Assembly (NCBI GenBank): GCA_021372775.1
Contig: JAJFTU010000196.1
Coordinates: forward strand, 1 to 51,739
Reading direction: 5' to 3'
DNA length: 51,739 nt
DNA from: a bacterium
GTDB taxonomy: Bacteria > Acidobacteriota > Polarisedimenticolia > J045
A program made the position numbers and the translations under genes. The notes beneath the pieces were generated by a model, which saw only the letters and a program-made list of their open reading frames with translations, was not told the origin of the DNA and searched no databases. Positions 1-8,261 of the stretch are shown here, piece by piece. Within the stretch, counting starts at the first letter, position 1, and each line of letters starts with the position of its first letter.

Positions 1-1401
1 GAACGCCGGCCCGGCGATGTCGAGGTGCGCCCACGGCCGCTTCGCGTCGGCGAACGTCTCGAGGAACAGCGCCGCGGTGATCGCGCCGCCGAACCGGCCG
101 CCGGTGTTCTTCATGTCGGCGACGTCGCTCTTCAGGCCGTCGCGGTACTCCTGGATCAGCGGCAGCCGCCAGAGCTTCTCGCCCGCGCGCGCCGCCGCCG
201 CGGCGAGGTCCGCGGCCAGCGCGTCGCTGTTCGAGAAGAGACCGCTGCAGTTGTTCCCGAGCGCGACGCAGCAGGCGCCGGTCAGCGTCGCGACGTCCAC
301 CACCGCGTCCGCCTTGACCGTCGTCTTGGCGTAGTCGAGGAGGTCGGCGAGGACGAGGCGCCCTTCGGCGTCGGTGTTGTTGACCTCGACCGTCTTCCCG
401 GCGCGCGTCACGAGGACGTCCCCCGGCTTGTAGGAGCGGCCGGAGACGAGGTTCTCCACCAGCCCGACGACGGCGTGCACCTCCACCGGGGCCTTCATCC
501 GGGCCAGCGCGACGAGGGCGCCGACCGCGGCCGCGGCCCCGCCCATGTCGCACTTCATCGTGTCCATCCCATCGGCGTTCTTGAGGTCGTAGCCGCCGGC
601 GTCGAACGTCACTCCCTTGCCGACGAACGCGACGCGCGCCTTGGCCCGCCCGCGCGGCTTGTAGACGACGTGCACGACGCGCGGCGTCCGCTCCGAGCCG
701 CGGCCGACCGCGAGCAGCGCGTTCATCCCCTCCCGCTCGATCCGCGCCGGCTCGAAGACCCGCGCCCGCGCCGCCGTCCCCGCGACCGCGCGGACGATCT
801 CCGCGGCCATCGTTTCGGGGTAGATCTCGGCGGCCGGGAGGTTGACGACGTCGCGCGCCCACTTCGCCGCCGCGACCAAGGCCGCCGCCGGCGCGAGGAC
901 CGCCGCGCCCGGCCCCTTCGGCCCGACGCAGATCGTCGCCTTGTCGAGGAGCGGCGTCCGCTTCGACGGTTCCGTCAGGAACGGCTCGAAGCGGTAAGCG
1001 CCCAGCGCGAGCCCTTCGGCGACGGCGCGGACGATCTCCTCGACGCCGAGCTTCCCCGCGGCGCGGGGCGGCGCGACGACGAGCGAGCCGACGCGCTCCT
1101 GCTGCGCGAGACGCGCCGCCGCCGCCGCCGCGCGGTGCAGCGTCTCGGCGTCGAGCCGGTCGGCCGCGCCGAGCCCGGCGACGAGCAGCAGCCGCGCCCC
1201 CTTGCCCGGGGCGAGCGGAACCATGAGCGTCTCGCCGCGCGCCCCCTTGTGCCGCCGGCGGCGCGCCGCCGCCTCGTACGCGGCGCGGTCCGCGGCCGCC
1301 GGCAGGGCGAGCGGGGCGCCCTCGAAACGGAACATCAACAGCCCTTCCGCGCGCACGGTCTCCGGCGCGCGGCGCGAGACTTCGATCCGCGGAAGCGTCA
1401 T
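1..1401 (-). CDS. pepA: Leucyl aminopeptidase, M17 family (3' end cut by window)
   Basis: Cytosolic di-metal exopeptidase that removes N-terminal residues from peptides. The ATG is at 1401 and 467 codons are visible; the frame is still open at base 1, so only the extreme C-terminus is missing. Family hallmarks are readable in order: a GKGVTFDAGG stretch, GMDTMKCDMGGA (metal-binding Asp and catalytic loop), and NNTDAEGRLVLAD near the C-terminus, followed by the typical WAHLDIAGPAF ending. The N-terminal half is the poorly conserved M17 N domain. It lies 25 bp downstream of dxs on the same strand, so it is probably the distal gene of a nuoI-dxs-pepA unit. Assignment to M17 is firm; substrate preference is not readable. 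Confidence 0.95.
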   Translation of the reverse strand, partial: MTLPRIEVSRRAPETVRAEGLLMFRFEGAPLALPAAADRAAYEAAARRRRHKGARGETLMVPLAPGKGARLLLVAGLGAADRLDAETLHRAAAAAARLAQQERVGSLVVAPPRAAGKLGVEEIVRAVAEGLALGAYRFEPFLTEPSKRTPLLDKATICVGPKGPGAAVLAPAAALVAAAKWARDVVNLPAAEIYPETMAAEIVRAVAGTAARARVFEPARIEREGMNALLAVGRGSERTPRVVHVVYKPRGRAKARVAFVGKGVTFDAGGYDLKNADGMDTMKCDMGGAAAAVGALVALARMKAPVEVHAVVGLVENLVSGRSYKPGDVLVTRAGKTVEVNNTDAEGRLVLADLLDYAKTTVKADAVVDVATLTGACCVALGNNCSGLFSNSDALAADLAAAAARAGEKLWRLPLIQEYRDGLKSDVADMKNTGGRFGGAITAALFLETFADAKRPWAHLDIAGPAF

Positions 1402-1426
1402 CGTCGATCCATCCTCTGCGCGCCGC

Positions 1427-3391
1427 TCAGCGGCGCAGCTTGTCGAGCAGGCGCGCGGCGACCGCGCCGGAACCCAGGCCGATCTCGTCCAGGAGCTGCT
1501 TGCGCGAGCCGTGGGCGACGAACCGGTCGGGAATGCCGAAGATCAGCGGCGGCGCGGCGAGGGGAATCCCCTCCTCGACGCAGGCCTCGCAGACCGCGGC
1601 GCCGAAGCCGCCGCGGACCGTGTTCTCTTCGAGCGTCGCGACGAGCCGCGCCCCCGGCGCGAGCCGCCGCAGCATCGCGACGTCGAGCGGCTTCACGAAC
1701 CGCGCGTTGACGACCGTCGGCGAGTGGCCGGCGGCGCGCAGCTCCTTCGCCGCGGCCTTCGCCGTCTCGACCATCGTCCCGACCGCGAGGAGCGCGACCG
1801 TCCCGTCCCCTTCCTCGAGCAGCTCCCAGGAGCCGATCGGCAGGACGCGCGGCTCGCGGGTGCGCGGCGCGGGGGAGTTGTCGCGCGGGTAGCGGATCGA
1901 GAACGGGCCGTCGGTCCGCGCGTAGGCCGTCTCGAGCAGGTCGGCCAGCTCGTCGGCGTCCTTCGGCGCGGCGACGACCATCTCCGGGATCAGCCGCATG
2001 TAGGTCAGGTCGTAGCAGCCGTGGTGCGTCGGCCCGTCCGCGCCGGCGATGCCGCCGCGGTCGAGGCAGAAGACGACCGGCAAACGCTGCAGGGAGACGT
2101 CGTGGAAGATGTGGTCGAAGGCGCGCTGCAGGAACGTCGAGTAGATCGCGCAGAACGGCCGCATCCCCTGCGTCGCCATCCCCGCGGCGAACGTCACCGC
2201 GTGCCCTTCGGCGATCCCGACGTCGAAGAACCGCTCGGGGAACTTCTCCTGGAACTTCGGCAGCCCGGTGCCCGGGCACATCGCGGCGGTGATCGCCACG
2301 ACGTCCTTGCGCCGTCCGGCGAGGTCGACGAGCGCGTCGCCGAAGGCGTTGGTGTAGGAGGGCGGCGTCGTCGCGTCGACCGGCTTCGGCGCGGCGAGCG
2401 GCTTCCCCGTCGCCGGGTCGAACGGCGTCACGCCGTGCCACTTCAGCGGGTTCGCCTCGGCCGGCGCGTAGCCCTTTCCCTTGTGGGTCAGGACGTGCAG
2501 CAGCACCGGCTCGCTCGCGCTCCGCTCCTTGACCTTCTTCAGCACGCCGACCAGCGCCGCCATGTCGTGGCCGTCGATCGGCCCGAAGTAGTCGAAGCCG
2601 AGCGCCTCGAACAGCGCGCCGGGAACGAGGGCGCCCTTGACGCTCTGCAGCGTGCGCCGCGCCATCTCCCCGACCGGCGCGCCGACCTTCGGCGGCAGCT
2701 TGCCGAGGACGCGCGCGATCTCCCCCTTCATCCGCTGGTAGTAGGGGTGCGTCGTCAGCGTCGTCAGGTAGTGGGCGACGGCGCCGACGTTCGGCGAGAT
2801 CGACATCGCGTTGTCGTTGAGGACGACGATGAGGTCGCGGTGCGAGGCGCCGGCGTTGTTGAGCGCCTCGAAGGCGAGCCCGCCGGTCATCGAGCCGTCG
2901 CCGATGATCGCCACGACCTTCCGCCCGCGCTCCCCCTTGAGGTCGCGTCCGGCGGCCATCCCCAGCGCCGCGCTCGGCGCGGTCGAGGCGTGCCCCGCGC
3001 CGAAGGCGTCGTATTCGCTCTCGTCCCGCTTGAGGAAGCCGGACATGCCGTCGTACTGGCGCAGCGTCGGGAAGCGGTCGCGCCGGCCGGTCAGCATCTT
3101 GTGCACGTAGGCCTGGTGACCGACGTCCCAGACGAGCAGGTCGCGCGGCGTGTCGAAGACGTAGTGCAGGGCGATCGTCAGCTCGACGACGCCGAGGCTC
3201 GACGCGAAGTGGCCGCCGTGGTGCGCGACCGACTTGATCAGGAACTCGCGGACTTCGGCCGCGAGCTCGACGAGTTCCGGAACGGCCAGGCCGCGCAGGT
3301 CGGCCGGGTCGTTGATCGAGGCGAGCCGCTCGACGCGTCCGCCGTCCTTCGCGTCGGCGCGCGCGCCGCCGCCGACCGCCCCGTCCTCCAT
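1427..3391 (-). CDS. dxs: 1-deoxy-D-xylulose-5-phosphate synthase
   Basis: First enzyme of the MEP isoprenoid pathway: condenses pyruvate and glyceraldehyde 3-phosphate using thiamine diphosphate. 654 aa, normal for the family. The frame is open further upstream, across nuoI, but the ATG at 3391 has a GGGAG Shine-Dalgarno and yields the correct N-terminus (SINDPADLRGL, then HHGGHFASSLGVVELT). The TPP-binding motif GDGSMTGG...NDN is present, and DRGGIAGADGPTHHG of the transketolase pyrimidine domain sits in the second half. The C-terminal transketolase domain is complete. It follows nuoI by 41 bp and precedes pepA by 25 bp. Together with dxr and uppS at 48-51 kb, it shows that isoprenoids are made by the MEP route here. 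Confidence 0.97.
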   Translation of the reverse strand: MEDGAVGGGARADAKDGGRVERLASINDPADLRGLAVPELVELAAEVREFLIKSVAHHGGHFASSLGVVELTIALHYVFDTPRDLLVWDVGHQAYVHKMLTGRRDRFPTLRQYDGMSGFLKRDESEYDAFGAGHASTAPSAALGMAAGRDLKGERGRKVVAIIGDGSMTGGLAFEALNNAGASHRDLIVVLNDNAMSISPNVGAVAHYLTTLTTHPYYQRMKGEIARVLGKLPPKVGAPVGEMARRTLQSVKGALVPGALFEALGFDYFGPIDGHDMAALVGVLKKVKERSASEPVLLHVLTHKGKGYAPAEANPLKWHGVTPFDPATGKPLAAPKPVDATTPPSYTNAFGDALVDLAGRRKDVVAITAAMCPGTGLPKFQEKFPERFFDVGIAEGHAVTFAAGMATQGMRPFCAIYSTFLQRAFDHIFHDVSLQRLPVVFCLDRGGIAGADGPTHHGCYDLTYMRLIPEMVVAAPKDADELADLLETAYARTDGPFSIRYPRDNSPAPRTREPRVLPIGSWELLEEGDGTVALLAVGTMVETAKAAAKELRAAGHSPTVVNARFVKPLDVAMLRRLAPGARLVATLEENTVRGGFGAAVCEACVEEGIPLAAPPLIFGIPDRFVAHGSRKQLLDEIGLGSGAVAARLLDKLRR

Positions 3392-3432
3392 CGCCTCGCT
3401 CCCCGTTTCAGCCTGAAGCAGTCCCGCGTCGT

Positions 3433-3924
3433 TCACTTGGACGCCCACTTGCGGATCCCTTCGCGCGTCCCGCCGATCTCGAGCAGCCGCTCCTTCGGCA
3501 GGACCGCCTCTTCGCGCGAGGCGACGACGAACGTCGCGCGGTCGCTGAGGAAGATCGCCTCCTCGGGGCAGGCCTCTTCGCACAGTCCGCAGTAGATGCA
3601 GCGGAGCATGTTGAGATCGAAGCGGGCCGGGTACTTCTCGACGTTGCTTTCCGGATACTCCGCCGGGACGATCTTGATCGCCTCGGAGGGACAAACGAAC
3701 TCGCACAGTTGGCAGGCGACGCACTTCATCCGGCCGTCTTCGTCGGCCACGAGCGCCGGCACGCCGCGGTACCGCTCGGGCAGCGGCGACCCCTCCTCGG
3801 GGTACTGCCGCGTGACGCGGTCGCCGGGGCGCAGCGCGTGCTTGATCGTCGTCGTCAGGCCGCGGGCGATCTCGGGGAGGTACGCCCGTTCCGCCAAGGT
3901 CATCTTCTTTCGCGGGACCTTCAC
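3433..3924 (-). CDS. nuoI: NADH-quinone oxidoreductase subunit I (orphan)
   Basis: Peripheral-arm subunit of complex I that carries iron-sulfur clusters N6a and N6b on the way to quinone. 163 aa; two complete 4Fe-4S motifs are visible, CVACQLCEFVCPSEAI and CIYCGLCEEACPEEAI, the usual NuoI spacing. The GTG start at 3924 is preceded by GGAGGG. No other nuo gene is in the window: the gene stands alone ahead of dxs instead of inside a nuo operon. Either the nuo genes are scattered in this genome or this is a second copy. It could also be a NuoI-like ferredoxin serving another oxidoreductase, but the region before and between the clusters is NuoI-like. Confidence 0.9.
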   Translation of the reverse strand: MKVPRKKMTLAERAYLPEIARGLTTTIKHALRPGDRVTRQYPEEGSPLPERYRGVPALVADEDGRMKCVACQLCEFVCPSEAIKIVPAEYPESNVEKYPARFDLNMLRCIYCGLCEEACPEEAIFLSDRATFVVASREEAVLPKERLLEIGGTREGIRKWASK

Positions 3925-3938
3925 GCGCCCTCCGCGGC

Positions 3939-3947
3939 CTTATAACA
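3939..3947 (-). promoter_or_regulatory. Extended -10 promoter candidate for nuoI-dxs-pepA
   Basis: On the minus strand the sequence reads TGT-TATAAG, a TGn extended -10 element, 14 nt before the nuoI GTG. No good -35 is seen. The predicted start site falls close to the Shine-Dalgarno, so the leader would be very short. Confidence 0.4.
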
Positions 3948-3987
3948 AAGCCAAGTGGTTCATTTTACCCGCCGCGCGGCGGTCGCG

Positions 3988-4578
3988 TCAACGAAACGCG
4001 GCCGGGCCGCCCTCCGGCTCTCCGGCCGGCGGATCGAGCTGCTTCTCCCACGCCGCGACGACCGCCGCGACCCGCTCCAGCAGCCGCTCGACCGTGCCGT
4101 CGTTGAGGACCGCGACGTCGGCCAGGGCGAGCGTCGCGCGGAGCTGCTGCGCGTCCGGCCGCGCCTGATTCTCCCGCTCCTCGCGGGCGATGAACGTCGC
4201 GAGGTCGGGAACGTCCCCCTCCCGCCCGCGCTCGAGCGCGCGCCGCCAGCGGACCTCCACCGGCGCGTCCACGCCGAGCAGGCGGAAGTCCGGCCGACCC
4301 CGCAGCGCCTCGACCTCGGCCGGGCCGCGGATCGAATCGACGACCGCCCGAGCCGGCAGGCGCGGCAGCGTGCGCGCGGCGAGCGCCCCCGGCCCCTCCT
4401 CGCGCCGCAGCTTCTGGCCGAACTCGATCAGCGTCTCCCGCCCGACGTCGCGCCCGGCGGCGCGCGCCGCCTCGCGCACGATGTCGGAAAGGGAGAAGTA
4501 CGCGTAGCCGCGCTCCCGCAGGAAGTCGGCGACCACGCCCTTCCCCGCCGCGTTCGGACCGGTCAGACCGACGATCAT
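3988..4578 (-). CDS. P-loop nucleotide kinase, archaeal dephospho-CoA-kinase-like (UPF0200-type)
   Basis: 196 aa with a Walker A motif GPNAAGKG at residues 7-14 and the sequence FSLSDIVREAA shortly after. This resembles the adenylate-kinase-like proteins of archaea (UPF0200) more than ordinary bacterial CoaE. The frame also contains DSIRGPAEVEAL (Walker B-like region) and a lid-type stretch REERENQARPDA. The ATG at 4578 overlaps the stop of the upstream GHMP kinase by 4 bp (ATGA), implying translational coupling and a shared job. The substrate is unknown; dephospho-CoA, or a nucleotide or sugar-nucleotide precursor made with the GHMP kinase, are the options. The fold call is firm and the function is not. 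Confidence 0.7.
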   Translation of the reverse strand: MIVGLTGPNAAGKGVVADFLRERGYAYFSLSDIVREAARAAGRDVGRETLIEFGQKLRREEGPGALAARTLPRLPARAVVDSIRGPAEVEALRGRPDFRLLGVDAPVEVRWRRALERGREGDVPDLATFIAREERENQARPDAQQLRATLALADVAVLNDGTVERLLERVAAVVAAWEKQLDPPAGEPEGGPAAFR

Positions 4579-5627
4579 CGCTCTCTCCCCGCGGCGAGCC
4601 GCTTCACGACCAGACCCCGCGCCGAGGGGCGCGCCGACGTCGCCGCCGCCCCGGCCTCGACCAGCGACGCCTCGACCCGCGCGCGCCGCTCCGGCGCGGC
4701 GAGGGCGATCGCGAAGCCGCCGCCCCCCGCCCCGCAAACCTTGAAGCCCCACGCCCCCGCGGCGAGCGCCGCGGCGTTCAGCGCCGCGAGGCGCTCGGTC
4801 AGGACGAGCGGCGACCACTCCCGCCGCGCCGCGAGGTCGGCCTGCATCGCGCGGCCGAGCTTCCGCCAGTCGGCCGCGGCGAGCGCCGCGGCGGCCGAGG
4901 AGCCGGCCCGCGCGACCCGCGCCAGCGCCGTCTTCGCCGCGCGGTCGCCGTCGAGCCGCCGCCGGAACATGTCCCAGTTCGAGGGGCCGGAGCAGCGCGA
5001 CTTCCCCGAATCGACGACCACCAGCCGCTCCGCGAGCGCCGCGAGCAGCGCGTCGTCGAGCCGCCGCACCAGCGCCCCGCCGGGGCGCTGCTCGACGACC
5101 ACGAGCCCGCCCAGCCACGCCGCCTCGTGGTCCTGCGTGCCGGTGGGAATGCCCAGGAGCTGCGCCTCGACGTCGCGGACCAGCGGCACGATCTCGCCGC
5201 GCCGCGCGGGGCGGCCGGCGAGGCGCGTCGCGGCGGCGGCCGCGGCGACGCCCAAGGCCGACGACGTGCCGAGCCCCGAGCCGGCGGCGAGCGGCGAGAA
5301 CGACGTCAGCGTCGTTCCTTCGGCCGGGCCGCAGAGCCGCGCGATCCGTTCGAGGAGTTCGAGCTTTCCGCGCCGGGCGCCGCGGGCGTCGCGCGGACGG
5401 TCGAGCGCGGCGCCGAGGTCGCGCGAAGCGAGGCGCAGCGCGCCGCGCCGCGGCGCGGGGCCGGCGGTCGCCTCGACGCGCAGCGAGAGGGCCGCGGCCA
5501 CGGTGCACGCTCCCTCGTGGAGCAGCCCGAGCGGCCAGAGATCGAGCGTGCCTCCGGCGAGATCGGCCCGCACCGGCGCCGTCGCCCGCCACGTCTCGCC
5601 GCGCCGCGTTCCCGCCGTCGTCGCCAT
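4575..5627 (-). CDS. GHMP-family sugar or metabolite kinase
   Basis: 350 aa ATP-dependent small-molecule kinase. It begins like the family, with RADLAGGTLDLWPL (substrate-binding start motif). The GHMP ATP loop GSGLGTSSALGVAAA is near residue 115, GIPTGTQDHEAAWLGG follows, and GAGGGGFAIAL is the C-terminal glycine motif. It is most like heptose-7-phosphate, fucose or galactose-type kinases; the exact substrate cannot be read. The start has a GGCGGAGGCG Shine-Dalgarno, and a TATCAT -10 box lies at 5648-5653. It overlaps the downstream P-loop kinase by 4 bp. Mevalonate kinase is unlikely because the genome uses dxs/dxr. Confidence 0.8.
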   Translation of the reverse strand: MATTAGTRRGETWRATAPVRADLAGGTLDLWPLGLLHEGACTVAAALSLRVEATAGPAPRRGALRLASRDLGAALDRPRDARGARRGKLELLERIARLCGPAEGTTLTSFSPLAAGSGLGTSSALGVAAAAAATRLAGRPARRGEIVPLVRDVEAQLLGIPTGTQDHEAAWLGGLVVVEQRPGGALVRRLDDALLAALAERLVVVDSGKSRCSGPSNWDMFRRRLDGDRAAKTALARVARAGSSAAAALAAADWRKLGRAMQADLAARREWSPLVLTERLAALNAAALAAGAWGFKVCGAGGGGFAIALAAPERRARVEASLVEAGAAATSARPSARGLVVKRLAAGRER

Positions 5628-5755
5628 CGCCTCCGCCTTTCCCGGGCATGATACCCGCCGCGGCGCGCGCCCCGCCCGTCGTCCCGCCTCGCGGCGCCGC
5701 GGGCGCGAAGAGCGGCCGCGCGGCGCGGCGCGGATCGTGGCGTAGACTCGCCGCC

Positions 5756-6913
5756 ATGGCGCAGAGGCGGCTCAGGGCGGTCTTCGTCGAAACGCATCTC
5801 GGCGGCTCGCACGAGGCGTTCGCCCGCGGCTGGATCGAGCGCAGCCGCCACGACTGGACGCTCCTCGGGCTTCCCGCCGAGCGCTGGAAGTGGCGGATGC
5901 GCGCCGCGGGGCTCGCGCTCGGCGAGCGGCTCGCCGCGCTCCGCCGCGCGCCCGACGTCGTCGTGGCGACGAGCCTCATCGACCTCGCCCACCTCAAGGC
6001 GCGCGCGGCGCTGCCGCCCCGCACCCGCTTCCTGCTCTACCTTCACGAGAACCAGTTCGACTATCCCCGCCCGCGCGGCGTCGCGCTCGAGCGCGGCTTC
6101 GCCATGGCCCACGTCGCCTCGCTCCTCGTCGCCGACGGCGCCGCGATCAACTCCCGCGCCCATCTGAACTCGCTCGCCGACGGCGCGCGGCGCTTCCTCG
6201 GCGAGGTCGCCGCCCCCGCCCCGCGCGGGCTCGCCGCCGCGCTCCGGCGGGTGCGGATCCTGCCGCCGGGGGTCGATTTCGACGGCTTCCCCGCGCCGGG
6301 GCCGCGCCCGCTCGGCGACCCGCCGGCGATCGTTTGGAACCACCGCTGGGAGGACGACAAGCGCCCCGCGGCCTTCGCGCGCCTCGTGCTCCGTCTCGCC
6401 GACGGCGACCGCCGCTTCCGCCTGATCCTGCTCGGCCCGTCGGCGCAGGCCAAGCCGCTGCCGCTCGACCTGATTCGCGGCCGCCTCGCCGACCGGATCG
6501 TCCGCGACGGCGCGGCGGAGACGCGCGCCGAGTACGTGGGGCAGCTCGCGCGCGGCGACGTCGCCGTCTCGCTCGCCGCGCAGGAGAACTTCGGCTACGC
6601 GGTGGTCGAGGCGATGGCCGCGGGATGCGTGCCGCTGCTGCCGGCGCGCCTCTCCTACCCCGAGATCCTGCCCCCCGCGCTGCGCGAGCCGCTGCTCTGC
6701 CGCACCGACCGCGAGACGCTGGCCCGCCTGACGACCTGGCTGCTCGAGCCGCGGCGGATCGAGGAGCTGCGGCCGCGGGTGATGCGCGCCGCGCGCCGGC
6801 ACGCCTGGGAGCGCCGCGCCGCGGCCCTCGACGACTGGGTCGAGCGCGCCGCGCGCGACGCCGCCGAGCCGGCGCGGAAGCGCGCAGAGAGGCCGCGCGC
6901 GTCGAAGGGGTGA
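5756..6913 (+). CDS. tRNA-queuosine alpha-mannosyltransferase-like glycosyltransferase (DUF3524/GTDC1 family)
   Basis: 385 aa GT4-type glycosyltransferase. The N-terminal DUF3524 domain shows ETHLGGSHEAF, LPAERWKWRMR and LYLHENQFDYP, the hallmarks shared with animal GTDC1 (QTMAN), which mannosylates queuosine in tRNA-Asp. The C-terminal half has the GT4 donor-site pattern AAQENFGYAVVEAMAAGCVPLLP (EX7E). The ATG at 5756 is chosen over the in-frame GTG/ATG region further upstream because that extension is low-complexity. There is no Shine-Dalgarno; a TAGACT -10 box ends 7 nt before the ATG, so the mRNA may be leaderless. It is divergent from the GHMP kinase. The queuosine link is by family; the bacterial substrate is unproven. 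Confidence 0.8.
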   Translation: MAQRRLRAVFVETHLGGSHEAFARGWIERSRHDWTLLGLPAERWKWRMRAAGLALGERLAALRRAPDVVVATSLIDLAHLKARAALPPRTRFLLYLHENQFDYPRPRGVALERGFAMAHVASLLVADGAAINSRAHLNSLADGARRFLGEVAAPAPRGLAAALRRVRILPPGVDFDGFPAPGPRPLGDPPAIVWNHRWEDDKRPAAFARLVLRLADGDRRFRLILLGPSAQAKPLPLDLIRGRLADRIVRDGAAETRAEYVGQLARGDVAVSLAAQENFGYAVVEAMAAGCVPLLPARLSYPEILPPALREPLLCRTDRETLARLTTWLLEPRRIEELRPRVMRAARRHAWERRAAALDDWVERAARDAAEPARKRAERPRASKG

Positions 6914-6940
6914 ACGGCCGGACAGGTCCGGCGGGAGGCG

Positions 6941-7417
6941 TCAGGAGGCGTGCAGCGCGCGGCGCCGATAGCTTTCGATCAGCCGCGCGGCCCGCTCCGC
7001 CGAAACGCCGGCGAGACAGAGCGGCGGGATCGCCACCTCCGGCTCGTCCTCGTCGCGCAGCGTGACGACCACGCGGACGAAGAGCCCCGACCCGCGCGTC
7101 CCGACGTCGTCGATCCGCTCCCAGGGGAGGAAGCAGCGCTCGCCGAGGCCGTCGGCGAACGAGAGCCCCGCCCCGTCGAGGACCAGCGGCGGACCGTCGA
7201 GGCGCGAGGCGCGCCACGAGGCGAAGGCGAGAACGCCGAAGACGACGCCGCCGGCCAACGCGACGATCGTCGGCGCGACGACGCCGTCGAGTCCGGACTC
7301 GAACCCCAGCGCCAAGGCGCCCGCGCAGAGCGCGCCGGCGACGAGGGCGCGCGCGAGCAGCGCCCGCCGCTCGAGCGGCGTTTCGAAGCGCGCGGGAAGA
7401 CTCTCGACGGCGTTCAT
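6941..7417 (-). CDS. Small membrane protein with PH-like domain
   Basis: 158 aa. Residues about 20-65 form two hydrophobic helices. The rest is a compact beta-rich domain containing FLPWERIDDVGTRGSGLFVRV, reminiscent of bacterial PH-domain proteins that follow a two-helix hairpin. An in-frame TTG nine bases upstream exists, but it lies in a TATATT -10 box (7425-7430), so the ATG at 7417 is preferred. That box ends 7 nt before the ATG and no Shine-Dalgarno is present, which suggests a leaderless mRNA. It converges with the glycosyltransferase, leaving a 27 bp gap. Function unknown. Confidence 0.7.
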   Translation of the reverse strand: MNAVESLPARFETPLERRALLARALVAGALCAGALALGFESGLDGVVAPTIVALAGGVVFGVLAFASWRASRLDGPPLVLDGAGLSFADGLGERCFLPWERIDDVGTRGSGLFVRVVVTLRDEDEPEVAIPPLCLAGVSAERAARLIESYRRRALHAS

Positions 7418-7463
7418 CGAAGCCAATATAGCGGCCGGCCCCGCCCCGCCGCACGCAATTGAA

Positions 7464-7490
7464 GCGCCGCGCGGAGAAAGAGCGCGGCGC
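7464..7490 (-). terminator. Hairpin downstream of bactofilin gene
   Basis: Nine-base-pair GC stem (7464-7472 with 7482-7490), 9 nt loop, followed on the minus strand by TTCAATT. The U-tract is weak, so this is a terminator candidate only. Confidence 0.35.
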
Positions 7491-7553
7491 CCCCCGCTCG
7501 GCGCCTTTCGGAATCGCCCGGCCGACCGTCGGCGGGGCGTCCGCGCGGCGACG

Positions 7554-7952
7554 CTAGTCCCGCCGCTGGTCGAAGTAATGCACGATCGGCCGGTCGGCGC
7601 GGATCGGCCCGCGGACCTTCGCCCCGTCGCCGATCGAAAGGCGCGTCGCCTCGACCCGTCCCTTGACGCGCGCCGAGGGCCGGATGTCGAGCTGCTCGGA
7701 GACGACGACCGTTCCCTCGACCCGCCCCTCGATGCACGCCGATTCCGCCGTGACCGCGCCGCGCACGAGCCCGCCGGCGAGGACCCGCACCAGCGCCCCG
7801 CTGGTGACCGGGCCGTCCACCTCTCCGGCGACGACGACGGTCCCCGGCGAGTCGATCGCGCCGTGGAAGTGCAGCCGCGGGCCGACGACGGTCACGTCGT
7901 CCCCCCACGTTCGGGCGCCTTGATAGCGGTCGAGCAGCCGTTGCGGACGCAT
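7554..7952 (-). CDS. Bactofilin / polymer-forming cytoskeletal protein
   Basis: 132 aa. The body is a run of short beta-helix turns rich in small residues and valine (for example GTVVVAGEVDGPV, GLVRGAVTAESACIEGRVEGTVVV, ARVKGRVEA), the right-handed beta-helix of bactofilins (DUF583). Such proteins self-polymerise into filaments at the membrane and help set cell shape or localise wall enzymes. The length is normal and it ends with TAG. A TATCCT -10 box (7961-7966) lies 8 nt before the ATG without a clear Shine-Dalgarno. It is monocistronic, with its own hairpin downstream. No LytM peptidase partner is adjacent. Confidence 0.88.
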   Translation of the reverse strand: MRPQRLLDRYQGARTWGDDVTVVGPRLHFHGAIDSPGTVVVAGEVDGPVTSGALVRVLAGGLVRGAVTAESACIEGRVEGTVVVSEQLDIRPSARVKGRVEATRLSIGDGAKVRGPIRADRPIVHYFDQRRD

Positions 7953-8057
7953 CGCCGCAGAGGATAACCCGACCGGCCCCGCCCCGTCCCCGCCGCGCCC
8001 GCGCCCCCGCCGCGCCGGAATTTCCGCCCCCGACGTGCGCGCCGCCGCGAACCGCGA

Positions 8058-8063
8058 TACAAT
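8058..8063 (+). promoter_or_regulatory. -10 box of tRNA-Thr
   Basis: TACAAT lies 31 nt before the mature tRNA 5' end. A recognisable -35 is lacking at 17 nt (GTGCGC). Confidence 0.5.
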
Positions 8064-8094
8064 CCGCGCCGCTTTGCCGAAGAGAGTAAGAAGG

Positions 8095-8169
8095 GCCAGA
8101 GTAGCTCAGTGGCAGAGCAGCTGATTCGTAATCAGCAGGTCGCGAGTTCGACCCTCGCCTCTGGCTCCA
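8095..8169 (+). tRNA. tRNA-Thr (CGU)
   Basis: Complete cloverleaf. The acceptor stem GCCAGAG pairs with CTCTGGC; the anticodon stem GCTGA/TCAGC encloses loop TTCGTAA with anticodon CGT, reading ACG. The T arm GCGAG-TTCGACC-CTCGC is perfect. The 3' CCA is encoded (8167-8169) after discriminator T. It is followed directly by an intrinsic terminator. Confidence 0.96.
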
Positions 8170-8192
8170 GTCACTCCATCGGCATCGACGAC

Positions 8193-8216
8193 GAGCCGGC
8201 CTCCGCCGGCTCTTTT
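8193..8216 (+). terminator. Intrinsic terminator after tRNA-Thr
   Basis: Perfect 8 bp stem GAGCCGGC/GCCGGCTC with a 4 nt loop, then TTTT. Confidence 0.85.
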
Positions 8217-8261
8217 CGTGTCCGGCGCCGCAAGCGGGTCCCGCGGCGCGGAGGATGGCGG

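Noticed and set aside
8109-8261. N-terminal extension of the 106-aa protein into tRNA-Thr
   Set aside because: It overlaps the tRNA and its terminator; the ATG at 8262 has a good Shine-Dalgarno.
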